Positions 47,195-64,000 of a DNA stretch of 64,000 bases are shown here, piece by piece. Origin of the DNA: Pyrenopolyporus hunteri. Taxonomy: Eukaryota; Ascomycota; Sordariomycetes; Xylariales; Hypoxylaceae. The notes beneath the pieces were generated by a model. It was given only the letters and a program-made list of their open reading frames with translations. It made no database searches and was not told where the DNA came from. Where the stretch lies: NCBI GenBank assembly GCA_902806595.1, contig CADCXC010000012.1, positions 62,001 to 126,000 of the forward strand, written 5' to 3'. The stretch's first letter is position 1, and every line of letters begins with the position of its first letter. The position numbers and the translations under genes were made by a program.

Positions 47195-47416
47195 GTTATA
47201 GATTTCGAGGGGGCGAAGGCTTTGCCCACGCGCGAGTCGTTGGTAGTACTTGTAGCACAAGGAATTATATGAGACAGTGTCTATATGAAGAGGGCTGAAG
47301 TTGTGGGCCTCATTTTTCCGGGTGTGCTCTCATAGGGGTACCTCTCTCCCAGGAAAGTAAAGGGGAATTGGGGGGGGAGTGGGTGTAAGTAGAGATGATG
47401 ACAGGACGGGGACGAA

Positions 47417-47520
47417 GTACGTGTGTATGTATGTAGATATGTAGGTTATGTAGGTGGTAGGTATGTATGTACGTATGTAGGTAGGTATGTAAGTAGGTAG
47501 GTAGGTATATATGTATATAT
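47417..47520. repeat. TAGG/TATG microsatellite in PLC upstream region
   Basis: About 104 bp of GTAGGTAT-type tetramers, about 220-330 bp upstream of the PLC start codon, read on the minus strand as ACCTACAT repeats. Confidence 0.8.
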
Positions 47521-50500
47521 GAGCTGCGTGCGAAGTGTGTGGTGAAAAGGCACACCCCGGGGAAGGCTACTTATTAAAATCGAGGCCAAGGTCGAGGCTC
47601 CAGGATGCTCGGTGCCTTCCCACGACGTATGTAGATGTCGATTGCGGTCCGGAACGCAAGGGTGCGCCCGAGCAGTGGTAGCAGCAGGAGGAGCGGTGGT
47701 ATAGTAAAGTACAGGTCTGTCACTGGTACGGCGCTCTGACAGAGGTACCGTCGAGGTACGGCCACAACCAGCTACCCTTCTGCGCGCGCGTGTGCTGTGC
47801 GTCCTGCGTTGCCCCAGGTGGTAGACCAGGACCGTAAACAGGACGGGTATGGGGGACTGATGTTGCAATAGCTCACGGTAAAAATGGTGAGGTGGCAGGC
47901 CGCATGCAGGTCGCTGATTTGGGTATTTCTAAGTTGGGGGAAATGGGTATTCCCTAAGCGTCAGATTTCAAAGTGAGATAGTGAGGTCCTCCTAAGAGAG
48001 GTGGAGGAGGAGAGGAGGATTAATATTGCTTCTGCTGCGGCCCCTGCAAGTCCAATGTTCTCTCTCTCACTCCCTCCGTCTGTTAACTTATCCTTTGCCT
48101 CTTCCTGAACAATTGACTTTGGAGACAGGCCCTGACAAAGGGGAGGATATGATATATGTACGTAGGTATATATAGGTATATATATATATACCATACATAT
48201 ATACCTGTCTTAAAGATCTCGTACGAGGATACTGGCCTCTCGACTCTTGTTCAGATCTCCACGTTTGGGCTGCTGCTGTCTTAGTCGGGCTCGTCAAAAA
48301 TAAAATAAATAATATAATAAAATAATGCGCTGCTGCTCGTTCCTTGTGAGTAAAAGGTGGATCCTCCTGCGGTGTGGTGATGACTCCCTCCTCGCTTCTT
48401 AGTAATTTTTTTAATATTATTATTTTTTTTTTGCGCTGGTTGTACGACAGAATTGGCCAAAGTGTGCGTGATGACGTCCTGTGAGGCTCAGCAGCTAAGA
48501 AGAATGCAGAAGGAGAAAGGCCGGCAGGGTGAGTTGTGAGTTGTTACGGTACAGCGAAGAGAGATCCTTGTGCGACATGAATGGAATGTAATTTGTACTG
48601 AATTGCGTATGTGACAGCGTAGGCCGTTGGCTACGCGCGAAACTGACTTGGACGGTCTGCGCCCTATCGAATGCTCCTAAGGTCAGTCAGGAGGAGGTTC
48701 AGAAAAGAAAAGGGTTAAAAAATTAAGATATAATAAATAAGGTAGTGATAACACCAAACTAGTGTTTTTTTTTTTTTTTCTCCTTCTTCGAATTCGATGG
48801 GGTGTACAGCTCAGCTCGCCCTTCTTCTACTTCTGCTTCTTAAGGTGGAGGAGAATGGGGTCGGGAAATTATTATGTGACGGAGCGGAAAGGGAAGGGAT
48901 TAAGGCATGGCAAAGACAGGGAAGGACTCAGGAAAGGAAAAGAATAGGTACCTACAGTCTGAGGTTAGGCGGTCCCTTAAAAATAATGGGTACGTACTTG
49001 CCTATTCCTATCACCATTAGTTCCCACCTCCAGAGGCATAGAGCAAAAACGGAAGTATCGGTACCGATGTGCTAGCGTATAATTGTCCGCGCGAACAGGT
49101 ACACATACAACCTGGAAATATACTTCGTACATGAAATGTTTTCAAGCGCGTACCCAAGTTCCACGGAAACAGCTAACTTACAACTCAGGTACCAGGGCAG
49201 TGTACTATATCTCAGAACCCTCCAGGGGAAGGGGCTAGCACGAACATTGGAATTGCAATAGGCATTTATCTCTCTCACGCTCTTACTCTCTTAGGTAGTC
49301 TTCTTTCCTACCCATATCAGAACCTAACCTAGTTTTCCCAAGGGATCATTTAGGTTGGCGTTATTGTATCGTAATTCTGGGTCTGGTACAGTAAGATACT
49401 GACGGAGCCCTCTTTTTGTTGGTTTAATGTTGGCCCTCAGTTTCCCGCCCGAACTGGACATGCATGTACCATGTACTAAGTACAGGTTTACATGGATACG
49501 GGTACGTGGTATGTACCTACGTGGGTTGTACCGTGTCCACAATCAATTCAGTCAATGGCGACATGTCGATGGAAAAGAGAGTTGGTTAGGTGGTACTTAA
49601 GGTAAGTCGGCTTTTATCAACTATGATTTGTGGATCCTTGGTTAATTAGGTATTATTATTCTCTCTGAAGGGCTGAAAGATGGACATTGACAGGAACCAG
49701 GTCGACCAATGTGCGAGTACCTAGGTACATACCTGGGTAGGTATCTATATGTAGGTGCATACATGTATGAGGTATCTACATACATTGTTATAGGTAGGTC
49801 CATACATGTATGTTTTAACGCGGGTGGGAGTTCGACGGAATTGTACCCGACGTGGAGGACTTGAACGTACGTACGAAGTATCGCATTAATGATTGTTTCT
49901 TTTTTTCCTTTTTTCTTTTTTTTCACGTTCCTGTGAGTCACTTACACGCATATCTGGACACTGACGCCGAGGGATCTGCTCAGGTCCACGGACGGATGAA
50001 CCACAAATGAAAGATTAGATGGTACAATGGCACAAGCACGTTATGAACTTCTAACCAAAGCGCCAGGGGATAGGTCGCTCATTGCGTGATGGGTTTGCAC
50101 TACCCTACGGTGTAATAGAAAATGGAGTCGGGGCGGCCTCCCGTTCAATGTCTCGAACAAGAAGCTAGGCACATCGCCGGCTCTTTGTCAAGTTAAACCT
50201 TATTATTGATAAGAAACGAGGGACAATGACAGCCGAGCCAGCGGGTGTCGATCTCGAGTACATCTGCCCATGTCACAAAAGAACAATCAATGCATGTACC
50301 TAGGAAGGTAAGAAGAGAGGGAAAAAGGCTCAAGTTTTACTTATCCATATGTCTGAGACACAGAGCCCGAGAGTCTTTCCCAACCGAACTTGGACCTGCA
50401 TTCACCGGCTTCCTCTGGGTAAGGCTCTGTGAGAGATGCCTATCAACAGGAAGCCCATCAGAAAAATATTCCTGAAGGATGGCTGGCTATAACCCTATTG

Positions 50501-51091
50501 TGATGGGCGGTCGGGTTGCGGATTTTCAAAAGTGAAACAAACACCTTCGATGTGGATTCTCTTAAAGTGATCACGGGATTCGGAATATACAAGAGGTGAG
50601 GACGAACAAGCGCCAATGTTTTCCTTATTATCGTCGGTGGGCACCTGGAAAAGGAGAAACGTCTATCTAATGGACAGGCCAGGGAAAGGGTTGAAAAAAA
50701 AAATGACGGAGGCGCTTCATTGTCGGTAACTAGACGGTCAAAAGGCGAAAAAAAAAAAAAAGGACGTGCGGGCTACGCCGGAATAGGCAATAAAACTTAA
50801 GTCCAGCTAGACTAGGACAGCTACAGCTAGGCTGCCGGGGTCAGGGCAGGGCCACCTAAGACAAGGCGCCAGCAGCGAGTAGGGCAAGGTAGGGCAAGAG
50901 CCAAGGTGGGTTTGCTGAGCCAGGTGGCAGATGTGGTGGTCCCATAACTACATCATCGACCATCTAAGCCTGATCCGCGCTCGGCTTCCCCAAGATGAGA
51001 AAGAAGAAAGAACAGCGACAGGCATGCTTAGTGACAGGGGGTGGTGGTGGTCCGGGGGGGTGTACCAAAGACCTGGGTGGAAGGGAAGATG

Positions 51092-51167
51092 GTTAGGGAA
51101 GGGGAAGAGAAGAAAAAAAAAAGGACAGAAAGAAGGAGGAGAAAAAAGGAGAAGGAAGGAAAAACTT
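51092..51167. repeat. Purine-rich tract
   Basis: About 75 bp of almost pure G and A on the plus strand, producing Lys/Gly/Glu-rich and Ser/Phe-rich nonsense frames. Confidence 0.7.
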
Positions 51168-54091
51168 AAACACGAAATAAAACAACCTAAGGTAATGGAG
51201 CTTCCGATGAAAATAGGCAAAGAATAAGAAGGTACCTATATACATATTATACTCGAGTAAGAATAGGCAGGCATAGAAAATGAGGCTAGCCAACGATGTC
51301 TAAACTTAGTGGCTGTGAAATACTTGTACCTTCTTCCATTTATGTACCCCATCTTCTTTCCGTATAACATACCTAGTAGGGAGCTATATTACGATCTAAC
51401 AGTTTACTTGCTATTATTTTTCAGCTCATCCATATTAACGCATACTAATACTAATTTAATCGCAGTATTGATTGCAGTAATTTACGTATAACGTATACAT
51501 TTTGTTTTGTTTCGTTTCACGCCGACTTAGTTATGAAATGACTTCATTTTAACTTATTCGTTATGCGTGCTCGCATTGACAGGGGAAAAGGAGAGAAGGG
51601 GTGAAGAAATTTTGTATTGTACAATACAATTCTATTAGAAGCAGAAGACACGAGTTACAACAAGTCACATCGTGGGCGTCAGGGGTCATGCACAACAAGG
51701 TCCCCGTCAACCTTATTACCCCCTTAAGATTTCCAACTTTTCCCAAAAGAACAAAAGGGCAAGCAGCAGAGTTTTTCAAGGTTGCTTTTTCGGCAGTCGG
51801 AATGTCAACCTAAAGCCAGCAAATTGAAACCTTGGGGGCGGCATTCCTGCAAGACATACGATGATGCGCGCCGCTACCAACTCTAACCGTAAAAGAAAAC
51901 CCACTCAAATCAAAGGATATCTAGATAATATCAATTGATATCGTGGGGGGGGGCGTTTGTTCTATTTGTCTCTTCATATTGCTAACACGCGAGCAGGCCG
52001 TTCGTCTTTCGAAGGAATAATCCCCGTTCGCTCTTCTCGCTCTCTCGCCTCCCGCCTCCCGCCCCTCGCCTCTCCCTCTCTCTCTGCGTGGCTTACGGTA
52101 CTACATAAAAAAGAAATTCTCCGCAGCCGTTCGCCAGAGAGATAGGTATGTACGAAGCATGCAGTATAGATAACTAATATAAGGTACCTAGGTAATCTAA
52201 GTTTGCACCGTATGGATATGTGTGTATGTGTGTATTATGTAGGTGAGTATGTGCTCGCCCGGATCATGTCCAATGAACAGCTAAGGGTCAGCAGAGAGCG
52301 TGCGTCTCTTGGCGAAACAAATCTTCGAATCTGCTGGTGTATCTGGCGTCTCTGGCGTCCTTCGTCGCCCATCCTCTCCTGACAATAATAAAACGTTGCC
52401 TACCTGCCCGACCACTCACAGCACTCTAAACCGCTCAAACCATTCAAACGCCAGACGCAACCTACCATTACACGCCGACCTTGCATGGCCCCATGCTGCA
52501 GCCCCCCGTAGCGTAGATCTTGCCGTCTCGTATGACGGCGGTGCTGAACCTCCGCCCAACCGCAATACCGCAAGACGTGTGTCGCGGCTCGTCAGAGCCG
52601 TCCGTCTCTCTTTTCTCTCCCTCAGCGCTCGCTTCTCGCTTCTCCTTTCTCACGTCTCCTGGCCCAACGAGAATCGAGGGGGGGCGGTCAGGCTTCGTCG
52701 CGATACATTGTATGACTCCTGACGTATTCGGTTCCCTAATCAGACTCGGTCCAATTGCGCCTGTCTACCTCTTTTTGCTCTCAGAAACCCACGACAAGCT
52801 CACCGCCTTTACACTCGTACATACCTACATACATACATACCTACCTACATACACAGAGGGCCGTTTAATAAAGTGATGACGATACACGGATTCGCATTGT
52901 TACCATAGGATTACTACGTATGTACTACGGTAGGTATGTATGTCTTTCTTTTCTTCGACAGTGCGTATATTAATAATACCACCATTGCAAGGACATTCCA
53001 ACTACGGAAATGCTTTAGAATATTCTAGTTTCCTTCCCCCTTCCCATCCCTCACTGTACATACACTGGCACGTCGCCCTAAGCCTGCCCCAAGTTTTCTC
53101 AACCGCGGTTTTTTTCTTTTCAAGCCCCCGGTGGAGTGATGCCCACTTTCGAAGCTCGCCTTATTACCACTAGCTATTACTAAAAGGAGTAGGGAAAAGG
53201 GTTTGGCGTCGCGGAGATGGTGCCGAAGCTGAAAATAAAGAATGAAGAATTACGTCAAAATTTCTAGTGCGATCATCAGGTCCTGCAATAACTCGTCTCT
53301 CCACACGCGAGAGAACTCCCATTCGCCTCGTCGCGCCCATCATCATTTGGTAACCGTGCACAACTTCACACGTCAAGATAATCTTCCCCGGATCCAGGCA
53401 GACCTAGCGTGTGAAGCGGTTTCATGCCTACATATCTCATAAAATATATCCGCGTTATGGGTTATACCTACCTACCCATACATAATATAGGAGGTAAGCA
53501 GCGGTGGCACATACATAAGGCATGTAGTGGTGCTAGTAAGGATATTTCTATTACACTGTCTAGTTCTAGGTACAATACCTACATATGGAGGTCCTAGGGT
53601 AATTCTAATCTACTGTCAAGGAAGACGATGGGCCACGATGATCCGACGTACCCTTCGTCGTACGGACTGTAAGCGGCAATATGAATTTGTATACAAAGTA
53701 CCGCCGGCCTGGCTGCAGCAACATTACATGATGTAGTTGGGTTATGTACCCGGCCAGGCTGTGACAAAGCGCCGAAACCGTCCTTCGAGAAGGTAGATCT
53801 CTCGTCTGCTGCAGCCCTGCTCAAGGACCCTGTTGGATGCGTGCTCAACTCCACATCATCATGCTGTAATTAGCGTCAGGGGGGTTCCTGGCCGCTGGCC
53901 AATCGTGATCTCGTCGCTCGACATCGATCCATTGACTTGCGCAACACCGTATTTTCCCATCGTATTTGTCCGTAGGGAAAGGGGGAGAGAGGGAGATATA
54001 GGGTACCCTAACGCACCACCCCCCAAGCCCAAGTGTCGTAGCGGCGCTCCTTCGAAGGTTAAGCCGCTTTCAGATTTCACCCCATCGCTAG

Positions 54092-54121
<30 letters not shown>
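54092..54121. repeat. Poly-A run of 30
   Basis: Thirty uninterrupted A directly after CGCTAG and before GAAATGC. It could be a simple homopolymer or the tail of a retroposed transcript. Confidence 0.85.
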
Positions 54122-54123
<2 letters not shown>

Positions 54124-56848
54124 AATGCTACCCATAGTAGCAGCATTGGCTCGTATTCTTTTCCGTTTTTGTTTTTATACCTCAACGATAGTTCGATGCA
54201 GGCACAGCCACCTAAGGCTGTGGAATCGTCAGTGAAGCGAGAGAGAAACACGGAAAGCCATTTTTAGCATCCTGTAAGACGGGCAGATAAACGCTGTTAG
54301 TTGGTTATTTTCTACTATAGCAGGAGCACACACAGGCAGTGGGCGTTGTTTGTCGATATCTCGGCTCATCGGACGCTGCTTTCACCCAAATAGGAATCTT
54401 AGATCCGGCGCAGACCTATCGGACGTCCGAGAATTGTTTGATTTGGCCGAACAAAACCTAATAGACAATAACTAAATGGGAGCTATGCGTTTTATTTTCA
54501 TTTGATTTATTTTATTATTTTGTTTTGCGTCTTCCCTTTCTTTTCGTTCCTTCGAGGGGTCGAGCGAACGAGCAAGCAACCCGGGCGCTTCTTGGCGATG
54601 ACGATCGACTTTCAGCTCTCTAAACCAGATTGCTTAAAGAGATCAGCCGGTCAAATCCAATCAACCCGTCGCAAGGTGTGCCGTTGTGCTCCTGTGTGTT
54701 TCCCAGGGTAGGTAACGCGAAGAGGAGCAAAGGCTGCAAGCCACGGATTCTCGGACGAGATTCACCGGCATCTTCGGCACAGGCAGGTTTCTGACGGTGG
54801 AGAAGTTCGATGTGTGGTCTCGTCACCCCCAAGCCCATTCATTCCCATCAGCCATCTGCCATCTACCATCACCAAACCAAGCGAGCGGACTGGACCGTTG
54901 GAGGGACGCTTACGTTCCCTCTACGCGCTGTGCCCGTTCGTCTCGGGCCTTTCGAACTTCTCGGTAAACTGGGTTGACGAAAGGGCAATTAAGGGCGGCG
55001 CTTGGAACCCCTCTCCTGGGCCCTCCCGCCGAAACACATGATCATTCCCATCCTCGAATAAATGGGAATTGATCTCCCCTATCACCCTGTAAAGACGCAC
55101 CCGCCCCAAATGCGAGATCGAGGAAAGGAGCCCCATCTAACGTAAGTGACAAGAACGGGCTACATATTACAATACAGTAATTGTATGTCGATGTACGTAG
55201 ATATCATAGGCTCCCGTGTAATCCTTGCTGCTACGACTAATGAAGAAACCCGTTTCTGGAATCAATGTGGACGCTGACTGGTGCTGTCGAGTTCCCGCCC
55301 ATTGAAGCATATCGCCAACTTGATTGGCTTATTCGTCTTTTACCCTTCCTAACAATCCGCGTAGAACAAGCCAGGGGCAGGTGTCACGAGGACCTTTTCG
55401 ACCATGCTATAGTGCTCTAACGTCTCTTTCGTATGCAGGACGATACCACGATATCGGGGGCTCGTCTTCAATATTCGACCACCGTTTGCGCCGCGACCTA
55501 CATGGAATTGTATGTAATCGTATGTATGTATCAAGGTCCTGTGGAGTGCGGAGGTGACTTTATTGATACTTGGCACCGAAAGTTACCGCCGTATGTAGGT
55601 AGGGCAGGGAGGCATGTATGTATATGTTTACGCCAGTCGGCGTGGGTCGTAGGTCTTTCGCATACTCACGTACATATTAGACGGCGAGTTCTTCCGTCTG
55701 TGAGTGGCATATGCACAGACATGATGCCGGAAAAGGATGATCATCCAGCCAGAAGGAACCGGGCGGGATATGGCTGTGATAATTGATGACCGCGCCTCCT
55801 CCTTCTCTTCCACTGGACGTCGTCTTTTTACTACTATTACTACTACTACTCCTCCTTCTCCTCCTCCCTCCTCACCGGGTCATTACTGACGCGGGGGTGT
55901 GGTCTTTCGGCCTTTTACCCTAGACGCAACCCGCTGTACCAAATACACAGGGGAGGGAAAAAAAAATGAGGGATCGTGAACGACCAATGCAGTGCAGGGC
56001 CATGTCTCCTCGTCGATCCGGGACTGCGTACCTAGCATCAACCCACGACGCGAGGTAACCGTCCCTCCCCTCTCCCCATGTACATAAAGAAAAAGCCACC
56101 CTATGCACGCCAACTGCATAGGGCTTTTTCGAACAATCAGGACAGCTTAATCGTCAAGCCTAGCCGCATTCTGCTCTGAGTATGACGATTCTTGCAGCAG
56201 CTCGACCCCTGCAAGTTAACCTCGCTAAAAGCGGCTCGCAGAGAATCTCTGGGAAAGTCGGTTATCGTCTATCTTGGATCCATTTTTGATCACGATGTAC
56301 GAAAGTATAGGTTGTAACAACACGCTGCAAGTGGCCACAATTCTTTTTTTTTTTTTTTTAACGCTCTCCCTTTCCCCGTGGGCTTTTCGAAATACCAGAG
56401 GGAACGTATCCTTTCCCGACAAGGGGGAAAAAAAGAAAGAAAAGAAAGGAGGGGACCCCCTCCCCCTTTCGAGATCATGCAACTCTTCGTCCATCAATCA
56501 GTAACCACTTTTGCTTTGTCCATGGCCACGAAGCCATTGTCGCATTTGCATCGTCACAATGATGCAGAGTAGTTCCTTTCGGATAGTCCCCGGCGCCGTC
56601 GTTGCACGGCGATCCGCCAATGCCGCGTGCTGTTGTTCGTGGCAATGGGAATTTCCCCGGACTCGTATCGTACTCGCATCGTGATCCATCTTCTGTGCAA
56701 GTTCGGGTTTCAGAGGCGGCCTCCTTTGGTTGACGATCTATATCCGTCCTGATCTCAATTCTCACATGTAACATACATGACATGAACGTGGCCATCTGTG
56801 AGGCTGGCTGACTAAACTCACATGCCGAATCCCATAACCACTCTATGG

Positions 56849-61594
<4,746 letters not shown>

Positions 61595-61646
61595 TAAGGT
61601 GCCATCAAAGCTGAGAGACATAAGGTGCCATCAAAGCTGAGAGACA
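61595..61646. repeat. Perfect 26-bp tandem duplication
   Basis: The 26-bp unit beginning TAAGGTGCCATC occurs twice head to tail, at 61595-61620 and 61621-61646, without mismatch. Confidence 0.95.
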
Positions 61647-64000
61647 TTGCAGAACGAGCCAACGGTGGCGCTCAGCTAGAGGCTTCTCATGTGCTTTGTC
61701 CGACTCGAGCCATCGAGTCCTAGGGGTCTTTGTACGACGGTGACCTGCAAGCGCTATTTGCAAGCCAAGTTATTATCATGTTTAAGGCGCATGCACCGTG
61801 CTACCCCTTATCTGGATAGAGGTAGGGTAAGGTAAGGTACCTAGGATAAGGTAGGCAACCAACTCGTTCGCAGAGAGAGGCTGAACACCAATCCGGAGGA
61901 GCAGCACACCTATTTGAGGGTATAAGCTTAAAAGCCACGGGCGGATGGGATTCCTCTGGGTCGTAATCGCGCCGACAGAAGATGGGGATGGGGGTCGGCA
62001 TCCCGCTTGGGCAGCGAGCTAGCCCGAACAGGCCTGTGTTTCGGTTCGCAGCAATCAACTTACAAAGTGACCTGTCACATTTGACCGCCCATCCGCGCGC
62101 CCTTGTGAACACGACCCCTAGTTAACTGGCAAGACACCACGGTCCCCTACTATGGCAAAAGCTCAGCACTGATTCACCTTTCGAACACCTAACCCTAGGG
62201 GCTTACTAGGTCACGTATGTTGCTACATAGGCCCGGACCAAAATAACCCCAAAAGAGAAATTGAAAGGGGGGTGTTCGTTAATAGCTGCCGTTCCTCTGC
62301 CAAATATTCGGGTTTCCCGTCAGCACCCTTTTCTTTTTCGAGCATTTGACATCAACCGCAGCGAAGATTAGTAACCCGTAAAACGACGTATTCGACGACG
62401 TACATACACACCTTACATATCATACATATCAATACATATTACCTTACTTTCGAGCCTGTCTTGTCGATCTTTCGGATGGACGGGCCTTGTGCTCTGTGCG
62501 CCGTTTCCTCCAATAGATCAGCATCTGTGCGGAGGATGATAAACGAAGAAAGACAGCCTCCATAGGTCTAGATGCCCTGGCTGCATGCCCTCCTCTCTCC
62601 CATATATGACATGTCTGCTTGTTCAGTTCAATAGTAGAAGACCATGGCGCGTAGAGAAGAGGTCAGTAGGTGAGACCGGCCAATCTTCACCGAGAACGGC
62701 GTCGTTCAAATGCTGTAACGAACGTGTTTGTGCTACCTGACCTATCACCAATACTATTCATCCGGAGGACCTCCGGGCCTGAAGTCGGCTTGTGCAGAGG
62801 AGACGCCAGGTCCGCGTGAAGGCGCCAAGTGCCTGATGGGCCAACTGATGCCGATTATTTGTCTCAGTGATGAAATTGTGACATGACCAAGCTCAACGGT
62901 TTAGCGAACGCCGGCACATTATACAGGTATGTATAACTCCGGCGCAGTCGTCGTCCAACAGGATCGACGAGGCTAGCAACCCGAAAACTTCACCTGCCTC
63001 TCACCATGGTATACCCAAGGTCAGTCAGCCTCGTGGGGAGTCAGCGATAGTGACAGCGCAGAGAAATGATACGAACCTGACAGGTCATTTTATTATGGTT
63101 CCTACCCGTTGCTCGCCGACCCAGCAAGTCGAAACCCCCCTGCCCCTTCGCTGCAGGTTTCCCTCTACTTATTGGGGTTGAACCTGATCGTCAACAAGGG
63201 GAGTCGGGGACTTGGGATTCAACGGCGTCTGGTACTCTGGGTAGCATCTGGTAGCGGTACATACGGGGACATGCCAGCCCTGCAGCGTGAACTTTGGATA
63301 CATTCGGCCGCGGTCCCTATAATCACATGTAGGTAAGTAAGTACCTCCTACTTAAGCTGCAGCGCGGTCTAGCTGTAAGACATGCCGAATTTCTCGGCAA
63401 CCTACCTGCCTTAACCTGGTAATCGAATAGACGACGAGGTGATAATAATAAGACGAAGGTGAAGAAGGAAGAAAACATCCTTCGTCGATTGCAACACGCA
63501 GAAGCAGAAGCACCTAAGCGACGCAGACTTTTGACAAATTTGGTATCAGCTTACCTCACCTCACGTTGGGCTTCCTCACGCGAGCAGAAACAACCCGATT
63601 CGGATTCTAGTAACCCAAAAAGAGTTCTCTGCAGAGGGCCTGACAAAGAACTATAAACCGTGGCCTTCTTGCGGTCTAGGCAGTTTTACTCCTTCTGGCA
63701 TACACCGCACCCGCACATGCGCAATGATACACGTACACACACGTATCCCGTGGATGACTGTAGCGGTATAGGTCGAGAGGTACGGTAAGTAAGGCATAGA
63801 AGCAATATTCAGCGAATATGAATATCCCCCTTATAACACGGATCGTATTAGGCCATGAGCCTATTTAGGAATATATATCCCAGTCGTTAGAAACCCGGCA
63901 AATTCGGTGCCCTAAGTTCGTAATGACGCATCGTGCCGCTTTTCTATCTGTCTTCCTTTCCCTCCGCCCCCCCTCTCCCCCTATCCACGCGTCCCGTCCC
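61647..64000. other. Right end of window, no clear gene
   Basis: No gene can be supported. A promoter-like C/A-rich leader near 62,390-62,470 precedes ATG at 62476, which opens a frame of only about 30 codons and could be a first exon. The frame 63459-63656 (plus) is rich in charged residues but starts with GTG and matches nothing known to me. Confidence 0.4.

Noticed and set aside
46739..47272. 177-codon plus-strand frame over the 5' part of the PLC gene
   Set aside because: Antisense shadow; Arg/Gly-rich and without features.
52810..52855. CRISPR-like array
   Set aside because: The repeats are simple TACA/TACC microsatellites without spacers, and the organism is a eukaryote.
62188..62204. 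Telomere-like CCTAACCCTAG
   Set aside because: Single occurrence, not an array; there is no evidence that the window reaches a telomere.

Overview
The window looks like a nuclear segment of a filamentous ascomycete (Pezizomycotina, most likely Sordariomycetes). Genes have short introns of 60-140 nt with CTAAC branch points. One tRNA carries an anticodon-loop intron. The proteome is typical of filamentous fungi: GH7 cellulase, DHHC palmitoyltransferase, fungal PI-PLC, 2EXR protein, fungal UbiA enzyme and nitronate monooxygenase. A large AT-rich block carries the marks of repeat-induced point mutation (RIP) or a similar cytosine hypermutation.

Bases 1 to about 14,500 are an extremely AT-rich block without a usable ORF. 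Most remaining cytosines sit in CpG. Inside it lies a degraded LTR retrotransposon (909-7165): two 237-bp direct repeats that differ at 19 positions, all transitions, flanked by a matching 5-bp TATAA. The strand on which G or C survives changes along the block. A nine-copy 16-bp tandem repeat and a 40-bp palindrome lie further right. Composition returns to normal abruptly at about 14.5 kb.

From 15.3 to 35.1 kb is the gene-bearing part: a conserved-looking disordered protein of unknown function (15369-16709), a nitronate monooxygenase (17893-18969), a 2EXR-domain protein on the minus strand (20437-21393), a two-exon UbiA-family membrane enzyme that may be a terpene cyclase (26058-27128), a three-exon C2H2 zinc-finger protein (28629-29952), a two-exon secreted GH7 endoglucanase (31173-32595) and a two-exon DHHC palmitoyltransferase (33283-35080). 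Introns were placed by hand from splice signals, frame and restored protein motifs. An intron-containing tRNA-Leu(UAG) follows at 36354-36456.

From 36.5 kb onward only one protein gene is convincing: a phosphoinositide-specific phospholipase C on the minus strand (43721-47194). The rest, including the last 16.7 kb, is gene-poor DNA rich in TAGG/TACC-type microsatellites, homopolymers and purine tracts.

The genes do not form an obvious pathway. The UbiA gene has no P450 or synthase partner in view, the GH7 gene is a stand-alone secreted enzyme, and PLC and DHHC are housekeeping signalling or trafficking genes. The most unusual features are the CpG-sparing, strand-asymmetric hypermutation of the AT block and the terpene-cyclase-like UbiA gene.
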